A DNA stretch of 64,000 nucleotides from Pseudomonas fragi (GTDB lineage: Bacteria; Pseudomonadota; Gammaproteobacteria; Pseudomonadales; Pseudomonadaceae). The notes under the pieces were generated by a model that was not told the origin of the DNA, ran no database searches, and saw nothing but the letters and a program-made list of their open reading frames with translations. The stretch spans positions 488,982 through 552,981 of the forward strand of contig NZ_NQKQ01000001.1 in assembly GCF_002269505.1 (NCBI RefSeq), in the 5' to 3' direction. The translations under genes and the position numbers were made by a program. Position 1 is the stretch's first letter; each line of letters opens with the position of its first letter. Below are positions 10,274-20,673 of the stretch, piece by piece.

Positions 10274-11059
10274 ATGACCCAGCGTTACAGCGCCTTGATT
10301 TGCGCCTTGTTCGCCAGCCTGATGCTGAGCCAGGCCCCGGCTCAGGCCAATGACCTCGATGAGGTGATCGCCCGCGGCACGCTCAAAGTCGCAGTCCCCC
10401 AGGATTTTCCGCCCTTCGGCTCGGTCGGCCCGGACATGCAACCTCGCGGACTGGATATCGACACCGCCAAATTGCTGGCCGATCAGCTCAAGGTCAAACT
10501 TGAACTGACGCCCGTGAACAGCACCAACCGTGTTCCCTATCTAACCACCGGCAAAGTCGATGTGGTGATTTCCAGCTTGGGCAAAAATCCGGACCGTGAA
10601 AAAGTCATCGATTTTTCCCACGCTTACGCGCCGTTCTACCTGGGCGTATTTGGCCCGCCGGACGCCCAGATCAAAACGCTGGACGACCTCAAGGGTAAAA
10701 CCATCAGCGTCACCCGCGGCGCCATCGAAGACATCGAACTGACCAACGTGGCGCCAGCCGGCGTGACCATCAAACGTTTCGAAGACAACAACTCGACCAT
10801 CGCAGCATATCTGGCAGGCCAGGTGGACCTGATCGCCAGCGGCAACGTGGTGATGGTCACTATCAGCGAGCGCAACCCCAAGCGCATCCCGGCAATGAAA
10901 CTCAAGCTCAAGGATTCGCCGGTCTACGTGGGCGTCAACAAGGGCCAGCCCGAGTTGCTGGATAAGGTGAACCAGATTCTGGCCACGGCCAAGGCTGACG
11001 GCAGTCTGGAAAAAAACGCACTGCAGTGGCTTAAAGAGCCGCTGCCCGCTGACCTCTGA
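10274..11059 (+). CDS. Amino-acid ABC transporter, periplasmic binding protein
   Basis: A 261-residue solute-binding protein with a signal peptide (LICALFASLMLSQAPAQA) and the bacterial SBP family 3 fold. Diagnostic blocks are RGTLKVAVPQDFPPFG, GLDIDTAKLLADQL, LDDLKGKTISVTRG and GNVVMV. GGAG 8 bases before ATG 10274 fixes the start. It is the first gene of a four-gene operon with two permeases and an ATPase, closely spaced or overlapping. The family transports polar amino acids; the exact substrate is not readable from the sequence. Confidence 0.9.
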   Translation: MTQRYSALICALFASLMLSQAPAQANDLDEVIARGTLKVAVPQDFPPFGSVGPDMQPRGLDIDTAKLLADQLKVKLELTPVNSTNRVPYLTTGKVDVVISSLGKNPDREKVIDFSHAYAPFYLGVFGPPDAQIKTLDDLKGKTISVTRGAIEDIELTNVAPAGVTIKRFEDNNSTIAAYLAGQVDLIASGNVVMVTISERNPKRIPAMKLKLKDSPVYVGVNKGQPELLDKVNQILATAKADGSLEKNALQWLKEPLPADL

Positions 11060-11080
11060 CACTTTGCGACGGGGTCAATC

Positions 11081-11746
11081 ATGGCTTATCAGTTCGACTT
11101 TTTACCGGTGCTGCAAAACAGCGACCTGTTATTACGCGGCGCCTTGTTTACCCTTGAACTGACAGCCATAGGCACAGTACTCGGGGTCAGCCTGGGGATT
11201 GTCGGCGCCGTGGTCCGGGCGTGGAATATTCGACCTTTCGCTGCGCTGTTCGGGCTGTATGTCGAACTGATCCGCAACACGCCGTTTCTGGTGCAGCTGT
11301 TTTTTATCTTTTTCGGCTTACCGGGCCTGGGTGTGCATATCAGCGAGTGGCAGGCCGCGGTGCTGGCGATGGTGATCAACCTGGGCGCCTATTCCACGGA
11401 AATTATTCGCGCAGGCATTCAGGCGATCCCCAAAGGCCAGCTGGAAGCCGCATCTGCACTGGCCATGAGTCGATTCGAGGCGTTTCGCTATGTCGTCCTG
11501 CAACCAGCGCTGGCCAAAGTTTGGCCAGCGTTAAGCAGCCAGATCATCATTGTGATGCTCGGCTCGGCGGTCTGCTCGCAAATAGCCACTGAGGAGCTGA
11601 GCTTTTTTGCCAACTTCATTCAATCGCGCAACTTTCGCAGCTTCGAAACCTACGTCCTGACCACCCTGATTTACCTGTGCATGGCCTTGTTGATCCGTCA
11701 GTTACTCAACTGGTTCGGCCGCCACTATCTGAGCAGGAGTCGCTGA
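11081..11746 (+). CDS. Amino-acid ABC transporter permease 1 (HisM/GlnP type)
   Basis: A 221-residue membrane protein with the polar-amino-acid permease signature: LLRGALFTLELTAIG, YVELIRNTPFLVQLFF, and the ATPase-contact EAA loop EIIRAGIQAIPKGQLEAASAL. About five membrane helices can be seen. It pairs with the next permease, whose ATG overlaps this gene's TGA (11744–11748), indicating translational coupling. Confidence 0.92.
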   Translation: MAYQFDFLPVLQNSDLLLRGALFTLELTAIGTVLGVSLGIVGAVVRAWNIRPFAALFGLYVELIRNTPFLVQLFFIFFGLPGLGVHISEWQAAVLAMVINLGAYSTEIIRAGIQAIPKGQLEAASALAMSRFEAFRYVVLQPALAKVWPALSSQIIIVMLGSAVCSQIATEELSFFANFIQSRNFRSFETYVLTTLIYLCMALLIRQLLNWFGRHYLSRSR

Positions 11747-12393
11747 TGGATTTCACGTTCTGGGACATCGTGCGCAACTTGTTGGCGGGTTTACAGTGGA
11801 CAGTCGCCCTGTCGCTTGTGGCGTTTATCGGCGGGGGCCTGATCGGCTTACTGGTGTTGCTGATGCGCATCTCCAAAAGCCGCTTCGCCCGCACTCTGGC
11901 GCGCGGGTATATAGAGCTGTTCCAGGGCACGCCTTTGCTGATGCAGCTGTTTTTGATCTTTTTTGGCATTGCCCTGCTGGGCATCGATATTTCACCGTGG
12001 ATGGCCGCGGCCCTGGCCCTGACTTTGTTCACCAGTGCCTACCTGGCCGAGATCTGGCGCGGCTGCGTCGAGTCGATTGCCCACGGCCAATGGGAGGCCT
12101 CGGCCAGCCTGGCACTCAGCCCGCTGGAGCAATTGCGCTACGTGATCCTGCCGCAAGCCTTACGGGTCGCCATTGCGCCAACCGTAGGCTTTTCGGTGCA
12201 GGTCATCAAAGGTACTGCCGTGACCTCCATCATCGGTTTCACCGAACTGACCAAGACCGGCAGCATGCTGGCCAATGCCACCTTCGAGCCTTTCATGGTC
12301 TATGGCCTGGTGGCTCTGGGTTACTTCCTCTTGTGCTACCCCCTGTCGCTCAGTGCGCGCTATCTGGAAAGGAGACTGCATGCCTCTGCTTAG
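11746..12393 (+). CDS. Amino-acid ABC transporter permease 2 (HisQ/GltK type)
   Basis: A 215-residue permease beginning MDFTFWDIVRNLLAGLQWT, with YIELFQGTPLLMQLFLIFFG and the EAA-type loop EIWRGCVESIAHGQWEASASL. ATG 11746 shares bases with the previous stop codon and GGAG lies upstream at 11736–11739. Its 3' end overlaps the ATPase gene start by 14 bases. It forms a heterodimer with permease 1. Confidence 0.92.
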   Translation: MDFTFWDIVRNLLAGLQWTVALSLVAFIGGGLIGLLVLLMRISKSRFARTLARGYIELFQGTPLLMQLFLIFFGIALLGIDISPWMAAALALTLFTSAYLAEIWRGCVESIAHGQWEASASLALSPLEQLRYVILPQALRVAIAPTVGFSVQVIKGTAVTSIIGFTELTKTGSMLANATFEPFMVYGLVALGYFLLCYPLSLSARYLERRLHASA

Positions 12394-13117
12394 AGTTACC
12401 GCCCTGCATAAATACTACGGCGACCACCACGTGCTCAAAGGCATCGACCTGACGGTTGAACAGGGCCAGGTGGTCGCGATCATTGGCCGCAGCGGCTCGG
12501 GCAAGAGCACTTTGCTCAGAACCCTGAACGGGCTGGAATCCATCAACGACGGGGTGATTGAGGTCGATGACGAATACCTGGACGCCGCCCGGGCCGACTT
12601 GCGCAGTCTGCGCCAGAAGGTCGGCATGGTGTTTCAGCAGTTCAATCTGTTCCCGCACTTGAGCGTGGGCGAAAACGTCATGCTGGCCCCGCAAGTGGTG
12701 CAAAAAGTACCCAAAGCCAAGGCCGCCGAGCTGGCGCGCCAAATGCTGGAACGGGTGGGTCTGGGCGACAAGTTCGACGCCTTCCCCGAGCGCCTGTCGG
12801 GCGGGCAGCAGCAGCGTGTGGCGATTGCCCGGGCGCTGGCCATGTCACCCAAGGTGCTGTTGTGTGACGAAATCACCTCGGCCCTCGACCCGGAGCTGGT
12901 CAATGAAGTACTCAGCGTGGTGCGCCAGCTGGCCCGTGAAGGCATGACGCTGATCATGGTCACCCACGAGATGCGTTTTGCCCGTGAGGTTGGCGACAAA
13001 CTGGTGTTCATGCACCAGGGCAAGGTGCATGAGGTGGGCGATCCAAAAGAGCTGTTCGCCAATCCGAAAACCCCGGAACTGGCGAATTTTATCGGGACGG
13101 TGGAGGTGAACGGTTAA
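12380..13117 (+). CDS. Amino-acid ABC transporter ATP-binding protein
   Basis: A 245-residue ATPase beginning MPLLRVTALHKYYGDHHVLKGI. It has Walker A GRSGSGKST, Q-loop MVFQQFNLFPH, signature LSGGQQQR, Walker B VLLCDEITSALDPE and the H-loop VTHEM. GGAG (12371–12374) precedes ATG 12380. It is the last gene of the transporter operon; an intergenic inverted repeat follows. Confidence 0.95.
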   Translation: MPLLRVTALHKYYGDHHVLKGIDLTVEQGQVVAIIGRSGSGKSTLLRTLNGLESINDGVIEVDDEYLDAARADLRSLRQKVGMVFQQFNLFPHLSVGENVMLAPQVVQKVPKAKAAELARQMLERVGLGDKFDAFPERLSGGQQQRVAIARALAMSPKVLLCDEITSALDPELVNEVLSVVRQLAREGMTLIMVTHEMRFAREVGDKLVFMHQGKVHEVGDPKELFANPKTPELANFIGTVEVNG

Positions 13118-13134
13118 CGCATCTCTGCGTTGGC

Positions 13135-13216
13135 AGCGGGCTTGCTCGTGATAACGGTCACGCGGCGAGTCAGATGCACCGTGTGGATACCATCGCGAGC
13201 AAGCCCGCTCCCACAG
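13135..13216. repeat. REP-like inverted repeat pair
   Basis: Arms AGCGGGCTTGCTCG (13135–13148) and CGAGCAAGCCCGCT (13196–13209) face each other around about 47 bases; the right side continues into CCCACAG. It belongs to the GTGGGAGCGGGCTTGCTCG repeat family seen five times in this window. Confidence 0.85.
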
Positions 13217-13384
13217 AAAAACCTGCCTGACACGACACTTAAATCGCACACAAAAAAACGAATTGTCCCGGAACAACTAACGTCATTGCTTTGATGCTCC
13301 ATATCAATGCATCTGACATCGCGCGTTGGCGCGAGCCTTTGATCGTGGCACGATGTTCAGGTTATCGACCGAGACCCCTCAACC

Positions 13385-14887
13385 ATGCCCCAATCCCAAG
13401 CAAGGAATCCGTCCCTGATCGCCGCCATTGATCTGGGTTCTAACAGCTTTCACATGGTGGTGGCCAAGGCCCAGAACGGCGAAATCCGCATACTTGAGCG
13501 TCTTGGCGACAAGGTGCAGTTAGCCGCCGGGATCGACGAAGAACGCAAACTCAGCGAAGAATCCATGCAGCGCGGGCTCGATTGCCTGAAGCGTTTCGCC
13601 CAGCTGATCAACGGTATGCCGTTGGGTGCCGTACGCATTGTTGGGACCAACGCACTGCGCGAGGCGCGCAACCGCAACGAGTTTATCGTGCGTGCCGAAG
13701 AGATCCTGGGTCACACCGTTGAAGTCATTTCCGGTCGTGAGGAAGCGCGCCTGATCTACCTGGGTGTGTCCCACACCCTCGCCGACACGCCGGGCAAACG
13801 CCTGGTCGCCGACATCGGCGGCGGCAGTACCGAATTCATCATTGGCCAGCGCTTCGAGCCGCTGCTGCGCGAAAGCCTGCAGATGGGCTGCGTCAGTTTC
13901 ACCCAGCGTTACTTTCGCGACGGCAAGATCACCCCGGCGCGCTACGCCCAGGCCTATACGGCTGCGCGTCTCGAAATCATGAGCATCGAACACGCCCTGC
14001 ACCGTTTGACCTGGGATGAGGCCATTGGCTCCTCGGGCACCATTCGGGCCATTGGCCTGGCCCTCAAGGCCGGCGGGCATGGCAACGGCGAAGTGAATGC
14101 CGAAGGCCTGTCCTGGCTCAAGCGCAAACTGTTCAAGCTGGGCGAAGTGGACAAGATCGACTTTGAAGGCATCAAGCCTGACCGTCGCACCATCTTCCCG
14201 GCTGGCCTGGCGATTCTTGAAGCGATTTTCGACGCACTTGAACTGCAGCGCATGGACCACTGTGACGGCGCTCTGCGCGAAGGCGTGCTTTACGACCTGC
14301 TGGGCCGTCATCACCACGAAGACGTGCGTGAGCGCACCCTCAGCTCGCTGATGGACCGTTATCACGTTGATCGCGAACAAGCGGCACGGGTTGAACGCAA
14401 GGCGCTGCGCGCTTTCGATCAAGTGGCCAAGTCGTGGGGCCTCAAGGACGGTATATGGCGTGAACTGCTTGGCTGGGCGGCCAAGGTGCATGAAGTCGGG
14501 CTGGACATTGCCCACTATCACTACCACAAGCACGGCGCCTACTTGATAGAGCACTCCGACCTTGCCGGTTTCTCACGTGAAGACCAGCAAATGCTCGCAC
14601 TGCTGGTGCGCGGTCATCGTCGCAATATTCCCAAAGACAAGTTCGCCGAATTTGGCGAAGACGGCATCAAGCTGATCCGCCTGTGCGTGCTGTTGCGCTT
14701 TGCGATCCTGTTCTACCACATCCGTGGCAACCAGGAAGCCTCGCAGGTCAAGCTGCGCGCCGAGGGCGATCACCTTGACGTGATCTTCCCCGACGGCTGG
14801 CTGGAACAGAACCCGCTGACCCAGGCTGACTTCGAACAAGAAGCGCAATGGCTGACGCGGGTCGGGATTGTGCTGACGGTTTCCTGA
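13385..14887 (+). CDS. ppx: Exopolyphosphatase
   Basis: A 500-residue Ppx/GppA enzyme that releases terminal phosphate from polyphosphate. The N-terminal ASKHA fold has phosphate-binding loops [15 protein letters not shown] and [11 protein letters not shown]. The C-terminal HD-like domain contains [38 protein letters not shown]. The length is normal. It is convergent with ppk, which makes its substrate, and the two share a terminator between them. Confidence 0.96.
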   Translation: MPQSQARNPSLIAAIDLGSNSFHMVVAKAQNGEIRILERLGDKVQLAAGIDEERKLSEESMQRGLDCLKRFAQLINGMPLGAVRIVGTNALREARNRNEFIVRAEEILGHTVEVISGREEARLIYLGVSHTLADTPGKRLVADIGGGSTEFIIGQRFEPLLRESLQMGCVSFTQRYFRDGKITPARYAQAYTAARLEIMSIEHALHRLTWDEAIGSSGTIRAIGLALKAGGHGNGEVNAEGLSWLKRKLFKLGEVDKIDFEGIKPDRRTIFPAGLAILEAIFDALELQRMDHCDGALREGVLYDLLGRHHHEDVRERTLSSLMDRYHVDREQAARVERKALRAFDQVAKSWGLKDGIWRELLGWAAKVHEVGLDIAHYHYHKHGAYLIEHSDLAGFSREDQQMLALLVRGHRRNIPKDKFAEFGEDGIKLIRLCVLLRFAILFYHIRGNQEASQVKLRAEGDHLDVIFPDGWLEQNPLTQADFEQEAQWLTRVGIVLTVS

Positions 14888-14906
14888 CCGGGCACAACTC
14901 AGACCA

Positions 14907-14934
14907 ACTGTGGGAGCAGGCTCGCTCCCACAGT
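14907..14934. terminator. Shared ppx/ppk terminator
   Basis: A near-perfect hairpin (ACTGTGGGAGC/GCTCCCACAGT) lies between the stop codons of the convergent ppx and ppk. Sequence-wise it is a short member of the GTGGGAGC repeat family. Confidence 0.75.
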
Positions 14935-14944
14935 CGTTACAGCG

Positions 14945-17182
14945 CTATACCGATGGCCCGGTGCTGACGGCCAGTACCGGCAGGCTCAGACGCTCAAGCA
15001 GCGTGGCTTGCGCACTGCGCGGGTTCTGGTTGCCGGTTGGCGTGTTACGAATGTAACGACCGTCCGACTGCAGGCTCCAGCTGTGGGTGTTGTCCGTCAA
15101 ATAGCACTCAAGCTCCTTCTTAACCCGCAAAATCAGCTTTTTGCCCTCGACCGGGAAGCATGTTTCAACACGCTTATCGAGGTTGCGCTCCATCCAGTCA
15201 GCACTGGACAGGAACATCTGCTCTTCGCCGCCATTGAGGAAGTAGAACACCCGCGTGTGCTCCAGGAAGCGGCCGATGATCGAACGCACATGAATATTGT
15301 GCGAGACGCCCGCAATCCCCGGACGCAGACAGCACATTCCGCGCACCACCAGATCAATGCGCACCCCGGACTGGCTGGCTTTGTAAAGCGCACGGATGAT
15401 TTTCGGATCGGTCAGCGAGTTGAACTTGGCGATGATATGCGCCGGCTTGCCTTCAACGGCGAACTGGGTCTCGCGGGCAATCATGTCGAGCATGCCCTTT
15501 TTCAAGGTGAACGGCGCATGCAGCAGTTTTTTCATGCGCAGCGTCTTGCCCATGCCGATCAACTGGCTGAACAACTTGCCCACGTCTTCACACAGTGCAT
15601 CGTCGGAGGTCAGCAAGCTGTAGTCGGTGTAGAGCTTGGCGTTGCCGGCATGGTAGTTACCGGTACCCAAGTGGGCGTAACGCACGATCTCCCCCGCCTC
15701 ACGGCGCAGAATCAGCATCATCTTGGCGTGGGTCTTGAAGCCGACCACACCATAGATCACCACCGCACCGGCAGCCTGCAGGCGGCTGGCCAGTTGCAGG
15801 TTGGACTCTTCGTCAAAACGCGCACGCAGCTCGATCACCGCGGTCACTTCCTTACCGTTACGCGCGGCATCAACCAGCGCATCAACGATCTCGGAGTTGG
15901 CACCGCTGCGATACAGGGTCTGGCGCACAGCCAGTACATGCGGATCCTTGGCAGCCTGGCGCAGCAAGTCGACGACTGGGGTAAACGACTCGAACGGGTG
16001 CAGCAGCAGGATGTCCTGTTTGCTGACAACGCTGAAAATATTCTCGCTGTTCTGCAACAGCTTGGGGATCGCCGGAGTAAACGGCGTGTATTGCAGCTCC
16101 GGGTGACTGTCCAGGCTGGTGATGCTGAACAGGCGCGTCAGGTTGACCGGGCCATTGACCTGGTACAGCTCGGTTTCGTGCAGGCTGAACTGCTTGAGCA
16201 GGTAGTCGGACAGGTGCTTGGGGCACGTATCGGCAACTTCCAGGCGCACGGCGTCACCGTAACGACGTGAGAACAACTCGCCACGCAGCGCGCGGGCCAG
16301 GTCTTCAACATCTTCGGTATCGACCGCCAGATCGGCGTTACGGGTCAGGCGGAACTGGTAGCAGCCCTTCACCTTCATGCCTTGAAACAGGTCATCGGCA
16401 TGCGCGTGGATCATCGACGACAGGAACACATAGTTGTCTCCTGCCCCGCCCACGTCTTCAGGCAGTTTGATCACGCGTGGCAACAGGCGCGGTGCCGGGA
16501 TGATCGCCAGGCCCGAATCACGACCAAAGGCATCGATGCCTTCCAGCTCGACGATAAAGTTCAGGCTCTTGTTCACCAGCAACGGAAACGGGTGCGTCGG
16601 GTCCAGGCCAATCGGGGTGATGATCGGCGCGATTTCGTCGCGGAAGAACTTGCGCACCCACGCCTTGATCTTGGTGTTCCAGTGCCGGCGACGGATAAAG
16701 CGCACCTGATGCTTTTCCAGCTCGGGCAGCAGAATGTCGTTGAGGATCGCGTACTGGCGATCTACATGGCCGTGGACCAGTTCGCTGATACGGGCCAGCG
16801 CCTGATGCGGCTGCAAGCCATCGGCACCCGCTTGCTCACGGGCGAAGGTGATTTGCTTCTTCAGGCCCGCGACACGAATTTCGAAAAACTCATCCAGGTT
16901 GCTGGAAAAAATCAGCAGAAACTTCAACCGCTCAAGCAGCGGATAGGACTCATCCAGCGCTTGTTCCAATACGCGAATGTTGAACTGCAATTGCGACAAC
17001 TCACGATGGATATACAGGCTGCTGTCATCAAGGCCAGGAACGGCAATCGCCGGATGCACCGCCGCGTGCGACTCGGCCGCAGCAGGCGCATGGGCTTGCG
17101 GTTCAGGCGGGGTTTCAGGGACTGGCTCAACAATCGGCTGAGCTTCAGTGGCAACGATTTCAGCAAGTCCTTCGGTATTCAT
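14945..17182 (-). CDS. ppk1: Polyphosphate kinase 1
   Basis: A 745-residue enzyme that polymerises the gamma-phosphate of ATP into polyphosphate. It begins with a variable Pro/Ala-rich tail, then the N domain ([23 protein letters not shown]), a head domain and two phospholipase-D-like catalytic domains. The autophosphorylated His lies in the HAKMMLILR block; the second active-site His is expected in the C-terminal domain. It is slightly longer than the enterobacterial enzyme because of the N-terminal extension, which is common in Pseudomonas. CAGGAA lies before ATG 17182. Confidence 0.96.
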   Translation of the reverse strand: MNTEGLAEIVATEAQPIVEPVPETPPEPQAHAPAAAESHAAVHPAIAVPGLDDSSLYIHRELSQLQFNIRVLEQALDESYPLLERLKFLLIFSSNLDEFFEIRVAGLKKQITFAREQAGADGLQPHQALARISELVHGHVDRQYAILNDILLPELEKHQVRFIRRRHWNTKIKAWVRKFFRDEIAPIITPIGLDPTHPFPLLVNKSLNFIVELEGIDAFGRDSGLAIIPAPRLLPRVIKLPEDVGGAGDNYVFLSSMIHAHADDLFQGMKVKGCYQFRLTRNADLAVDTEDVEDLARALRGELFSRRYGDAVRLEVADTCPKHLSDYLLKQFSLHETELYQVNGPVNLTRLFSITSLDSHPELQYTPFTPAIPKLLQNSENIFSVVSKQDILLLHPFESFTPVVDLLRQAAKDPHVLAVRQTLYRSGANSEIVDALVDAARNGKEVTAVIELRARFDEESNLQLASRLQAAGAVVIYGVVGFKTHAKMMLILRREAGEIVRYAHLGTGNYHAGNAKLYTDYSLLTSDDALCEDVGKLFSQLIGMGKTLRMKKLLHAPFTLKKGMLDMIARETQFAVEGKPAHIIAKFNSLTDPKIIRALYKASQSGVRIDLVVRGMCCLRPGIAGVSHNIHVRSIIGRFLEHTRVFYFLNGGEEQMFLSSADWMERNLDKRVETCFPVEGKKLILRVKKELECYLTDNTHSWSLQSDGRYIRNTPTGNQNPRSAQATLLERLSLPVLAVSTGPSV

Positions 17183-17544
17183 TGAATGTTCCTGTAAGAG
17201 CGGGTTTGACTCTCGTAACAGTTAAGCGACACCAGCAGTCAAGTTGCCAGAATGCCATCAACGCCAGCGGGTTTAAACCGCTCCAAGGCGCTTTATGCGG
17301 GCCTGAGCTTGGTTAGAGGGCGATTTGACGAATTTGTTTCCAAGGCCTCTGACACGGCTTTGAAGCAATAATCACCTGCGCGCATGGTTATAGCGCCTCG
17401 CCATGAACACTAGATGACAACGCTAATGATGTAGGTCAAATACACATGATTTGTAGGATTTGTTAACGCAAAGTCACATTTCGATACTTTCCCGAACGTC
17501 CCTTAAGGCGTAGGCTGCGCGTTCATTTCGCCAGCATCCAGACA
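17183..17544. other. Intergenic region between divergent ppk and dedA
   Basis: No reading frame, RNA or strong hairpin was found in these 362 bases. It probably carries the promoters of both divergent genes. The right part (17400–17520) is the more AT-rich. Confidence 0.5.
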
Positions 17545-18165
17545 ATGCTCCAACAATTTCTTCAAGAATTCGGCTACTTCGCCCTGTTTCTAGGGACGTT
17601 CTTTGAAGGTGAGACCATTCTGGTTCTCGCAGGCTTCTTGGCGTTCCGCGGATACATGGACCTCAAACTGGTCATGATCGTGGCGTTCCTCGGCAGTTAT
17701 GCCGGAGATCAGCTGTGGTACTTCCTGGGGCGCAAGCACGGCCGCAAACTGTTGGCGCGCAAACCGCGCTGGCAACTTATGGGCGACAAGGCACTGGAGC
17801 ACATTCGCAGGCACCCGGATATCTGGGTCCTGAGTTTTCGCTTCGTCTACGGCCTGCGTACCGTCATGCCTGTGGCAATTGGCCTGTCGGGCTACCCGCC
17901 GGGCCGCTATTTGCTGCTCAACGGTATTGGCGCGGCCATCTGGGCCATTGCCCTGGCCACCGCCGCTTACCACTTTGGTGCCGTGCTCGAAGGCTTGCTG
18001 GGCAACGTCAAGAAGTATGAGCTGTGGGTGCTCGGCGCCTTGCTGCTGCTCGGCCTGTGCCTGTGGGCCCGCCGCCGCTTCAAGAATGCGCGCCTGGCCA
18101 GACAGACCGCCCTTGAAGAGAAGAACAAGAGCAACGCCGAAGTCAGCAACCCGCCAGCCGAGTGA
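17545..18165 (+). CDS. DedA family membrane protein
   Basis: A 206-residue DedA/VTT-domain protein. Hallmarks are the FGYFALFLGTFFEGETILVLAG start, the FLGSYAGDQLWYFLGRKHG re-entrant segment, and the RFVYGLRTVMPVAIGLSGYPPGRYLLLN block with the conserved Arg and Pro. DedA proteins are undecaprenyl-phosphate or phospholipid flippase-like proteins that sustain envelope integrity. Its last 23 bases overlap, in antisense, the end of the convergent hydroxylase gene. Confidence 0.9.
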   Translation: MLQQFLQEFGYFALFLGTFFEGETILVLAGFLAFRGYMDLKLVMIVAFLGSYAGDQLWYFLGRKHGRKLLARKPRWQLMGDKALEHIRRHPDIWVLSFRFVYGLRTVMPVAIGLSGYPPGRYLLLNGIGAAIWAIALATAAYHFGAVLEGLLGNVKKYELWVLGALLLLGLCLWARRRFKNARLARQTALEEKNKSNAEVSNPPAE

Positions 18166-19381
18166 TGCGGTTACGGCACACGTAGAGCCCCATCACGCTC
18201 AACAGGGTGTAACTGGACAGGCCGACCCAGCCCAATGCGCTGGCCGGCCACAGCCCCGCCACAGGGGCCAGCCAGACCAGTGGCACATTGAGCGCCAGGC
18301 GCAACCACTCAAGCTTCAACGCCCAGGGCCGATTCTCCAGGCCTGCCCCCAGCACAAACAACCCCAACGCCATATACCCCCAGCCCAGCATCAGCGCTTG
18401 GGGCGACAGCGTCTCGCCCAGATTCAGCAAATAACTGCCCAGGGCCACATAAACCGCAAATTGCGACGCGATGTACACCTGCTGGCGAAACGGCAAGGGC
18501 ACTTCGAATTTCTCGAACCGGCTTAAATCCGGCTTGCTCATCGGGTACTTCGCCGCCACATCCGCCGGGCGCCAGCCTGTGGGCATAAACCAGATGCGCA
18601 GTTTGTCTTGCCAGCGTGTGGTGCGCCGCGCATCAGCCAGTAACTGGCCATAGAACTGCCAGTTGGCCCACAGCGGGTTCCAGCTTTGCAACGGTGTAGT
18701 CACCCCGAACACCACCGGCTCGGCATCGTCCTCTTCCTGAAAGGTGCCGAACAAACGGTCCCAAACAATGAACACTCCGCCGTAATTGCGATCCATGTAG
18801 AGAGCATTCTGTGCATGGTGAGCACGATGATTGGAAGGCGTCACAAAGAACCACTCGAACCGGCCCAGCTTGGGCACATGGCGGGTATGAACCCAGAACT
18901 GATAGAGCAGGTTGACGGTGGCCACCGTGACAAATACCGACAGCGGCACACCCAGCACCGCCATTGGCAGGTAAAACACCCAGCCGAACACAAACCCGGT
19001 GCTGGTTTGGCGCAGGGCGGTGGACAGGTTGTAGTCTTCACTCTGGTGATGCACCGAATGCGCGGCCCACAGCACGTTGCGCTCATGCCCGAGGCGATGG
19101 TGCCAGTAGTAGCAAAAGTCATAGAACACAAAAGCAAACAACCAGACCCACAGGCTGTCCTCGGGCAGATGCAGCAGCGCCAGATAGTTAAGCGCCAGCG
19201 CATAGGTGACAAGGCCTACGCCCTTGGTCAGCAAACCGGTGGTGGTGGACAGCACGCCGGCGCTCAGGCTGCTGACGGTGGCTGCCAGACGATAAGTGCG
19301 CATCCCGCGCCAGCGGTCCGCCAGCAACTCGACAGCAATCAGCACAAAGAAAAACGGCACGGCATACAAAATCAGCTTCAT
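18143..19381 (-). CDS. Sterol desaturase / fatty acid hydroxylase family protein
   Basis: A 412-residue membrane di-iron protein. The His boxes are HHRLGH, HSVHHQSEDYN and NHRAHHAQN, with membrane helices on both sides. The C-terminal third is a membrane domain often seen in Gram-negative members. The substrate could be a fatty acyl lipid or an ether lipid; there is no evidence for sterols. ATG 19381 is chosen because GGGGTG lies upstream. It is convergent with dedA. Confidence 0.85.
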   Translation of the reverse strand: MKLILYAVPFFFVLIAVELLADRWRGMRTYRLAATVSSLSAGVLSTTTGLLTKGVGLVTYALALNYLALLHLPEDSLWVWLFAFVFYDFCYYWHHRLGHERNVLWAAHSVHHQSEDYNLSTALRQTSTGFVFGWVFYLPMAVLGVPLSVFVTVATVNLLYQFWVHTRHVPKLGRFEWFFVTPSNHRAHHAQNALYMDRNYGGVFIVWDRLFGTFQEEDDAEPVVFGVTTPLQSWNPLWANWQFYGQLLADARRTTRWQDKLRIWFMPTGWRPADVAAKYPMSKPDLSRFEKFEVPLPFRQQVYIASQFAVYVALGSYLLNLGETLSPQALMLGWGYMALGLFVLGAGLENRPWALKLEWLRLALNVPLVWLAPVAGLWPASALGWVGLSSYTLLSVMGLYVCRNRITRLAGC

Positions 19382-19489
19382 GGCACACCCCGAGCGATAT
19401 TCCATCAAGCGTAGGCGTACTTACTGCGAAACCCTATGGCATCAAGCGCCAAATCAGGCGACATTAACGCCATGAACAAGGAGACCGAC

Positions 19490-20155
19490 ATGACCACAAA
19501 AAAAGTTGCCGTCATTCTTTCGGGTTGCGGCGTCTATGACGGCGCCGAGATCCACGAAAGCGTGATCACCCTGCTGCGCCTGGACCAGCGCGGCGCCAAA
19601 GTGCAGTGCTTTGCCCCCGACATTGCGCAACTGCATGTCATCAACCACCTGACCGGCGAGCAAATGCCCGAGACCCGCAACGTGCTGGTGGAATCGGCGC
19701 GCATTGCCCGGGGCGAGATCAAGGATATTCGTGAGGCCAGGGTCGAGGATTTTGATGCCCTGATCATACCGGGCGGGTTTGGCGCAGCCAAAAACCTCTC
19801 CAGCTTTGCCACTCAGGGCGCTGCGTGCACGGTCCAGCCAGAGGTGTTGAGCCTGGCCGAAGCCTTTGCTGAAGCGGGCAAACCCATTGGCCTGATGTGC
19901 ATATCACCCGCCATCGCCGCCAAGATTTATGGCCCGGGCGTGATCTGCACCATCGGCACCGACGCCGACACTGCCGCGGCCGTCACCAAGATGGGCGGTT
20001 CCCACCAAGAGTGCGAAGTATCGGAAATTGTCGAAGACAAGGCGCGCAAGCTGGTGAGCACACCGGCTTACATGCTCGCCAAATCCATCAGCGAGGCAGC
20101 ATCCGGAATCAACAAAATGGTAGACCGGGTACTGGAGCTTACTCAAAAAAGCTGA
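19490..20155 (+). CDS. elbB: Glyoxalase ElbB, DJ-1/PfpI superfamily
   Basis: A 221-residue protein with the ElbB start KKVAVILSGCGVYDGAEIHE, then ALIIPGGFGAAKNLSSFA and IGLMCISPA, where the Cys matches the DJ-1 nucleophile. E. coli ElbB has weak glyoxalase activity; an older name links it to isoprenoid synthesis. AAGGAG 6 bases before ATG 19490 sets the start; two in-frame ATGs upstream lack this. Its stop codon abuts the stop of the convergent DUF188 gene with no spacer. Confidence 0.93.
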   Translation: MTTKKVAVILSGCGVYDGAEIHESVITLLRLDQRGAKVQCFAPDIAQLHVINHLTGEQMPETRNVLVESARIARGEIKDIREARVEDFDALIIPGGFGAAKNLSSFATQGAACTVQPEVLSLAEAFAEAGKPIGLMCISPAIAAKIYGPGVICTIGTDADTAAAVTKMGGSHQECEVSEIVEDKARKLVSTPAYMLAKSISEAASGINKMVDRVLELTQKS

Positions 20156-20608
20156 TCAGCCCCGTGCCAGCCGGGTCAGGATCCGGTCCAGGGCATTGGC
20201 GAACGCCTGCTTGTCGCGCTCGCCATAGGCGCCCTGCCCGCCGCTGACCTGGCCTTGTTCGCGCAGATCGGTAAACAGATTGCGCACCGCAAGGCGTTCG
20301 CCCATGTTTTGCGAGTCAAACTCCTTGCCCCGCGGGTCGAGCGCGGCGACGCCCTTCTTGACCAGCCGGTCGGCCAGCGGCACATCGCTGCAAATTACCA
20401 GCTCGCCGGGCACGGCGTGCTCGACCAGATAGTCATCCGCAGCGTCCGGGCCGCTGGGCACCACAATCAGTTTGACCAGCGCATAGGTTGGCTTGATCTG
20501 GCTCTGCCCTGCCACCAGCACCACTTCAAACTGACGCTTGAGAGCGAACTTGATGACCTGATCCTTCGCCGCCTTGGGACATGCATCTGCGTCGATCCAG
20601 ACACGCAT
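20156..20608 (-). CDS. YaiI/YqxD family protein (DUF188)
   Basis: A 150-residue cytosolic protein with the PIN-like signature MRVWIDADACPKAAKDQVIKFA, ending GERDKQAFANALDRIL. The acidic residues of WIDADACP suggest a metal-dependent nuclease fold, but activity is unproven for the family. GGAGT precedes ATG 20608. It lies 65 bases downstream of the PheRS-like gene on the same strand and could be read through from it, although YaiI is common without such a neighbour. Confidence 0.9.
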   Translation of the reverse strand: MRVWIDADACPKAAKDQVIKFALKRQFEVVLVAGQSQIKPTYALVKLIVVPSGPDAADDYLVEHAVPGELVICSDVPLADRLVKKGVAALDPRGKEFDSQNMGERLAVRNLFTDLREQGQVSGGQGAYGERDKQAFANALDRILTRLARG

Positions 20609-20673
20609 GAGAGTAACTCCTGAAAAATGAGCCAAGGCTATCACCTGCAAGCCAATCAGGACGGAGTACGGGC

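Noticed and set aside
17183..17544. Displaced hemB gene expected near ppk in some pseudomonads
   Set aside because: No HemB-like translation in any frame; I cannot tell from this window whether its absence is unusual for the species.
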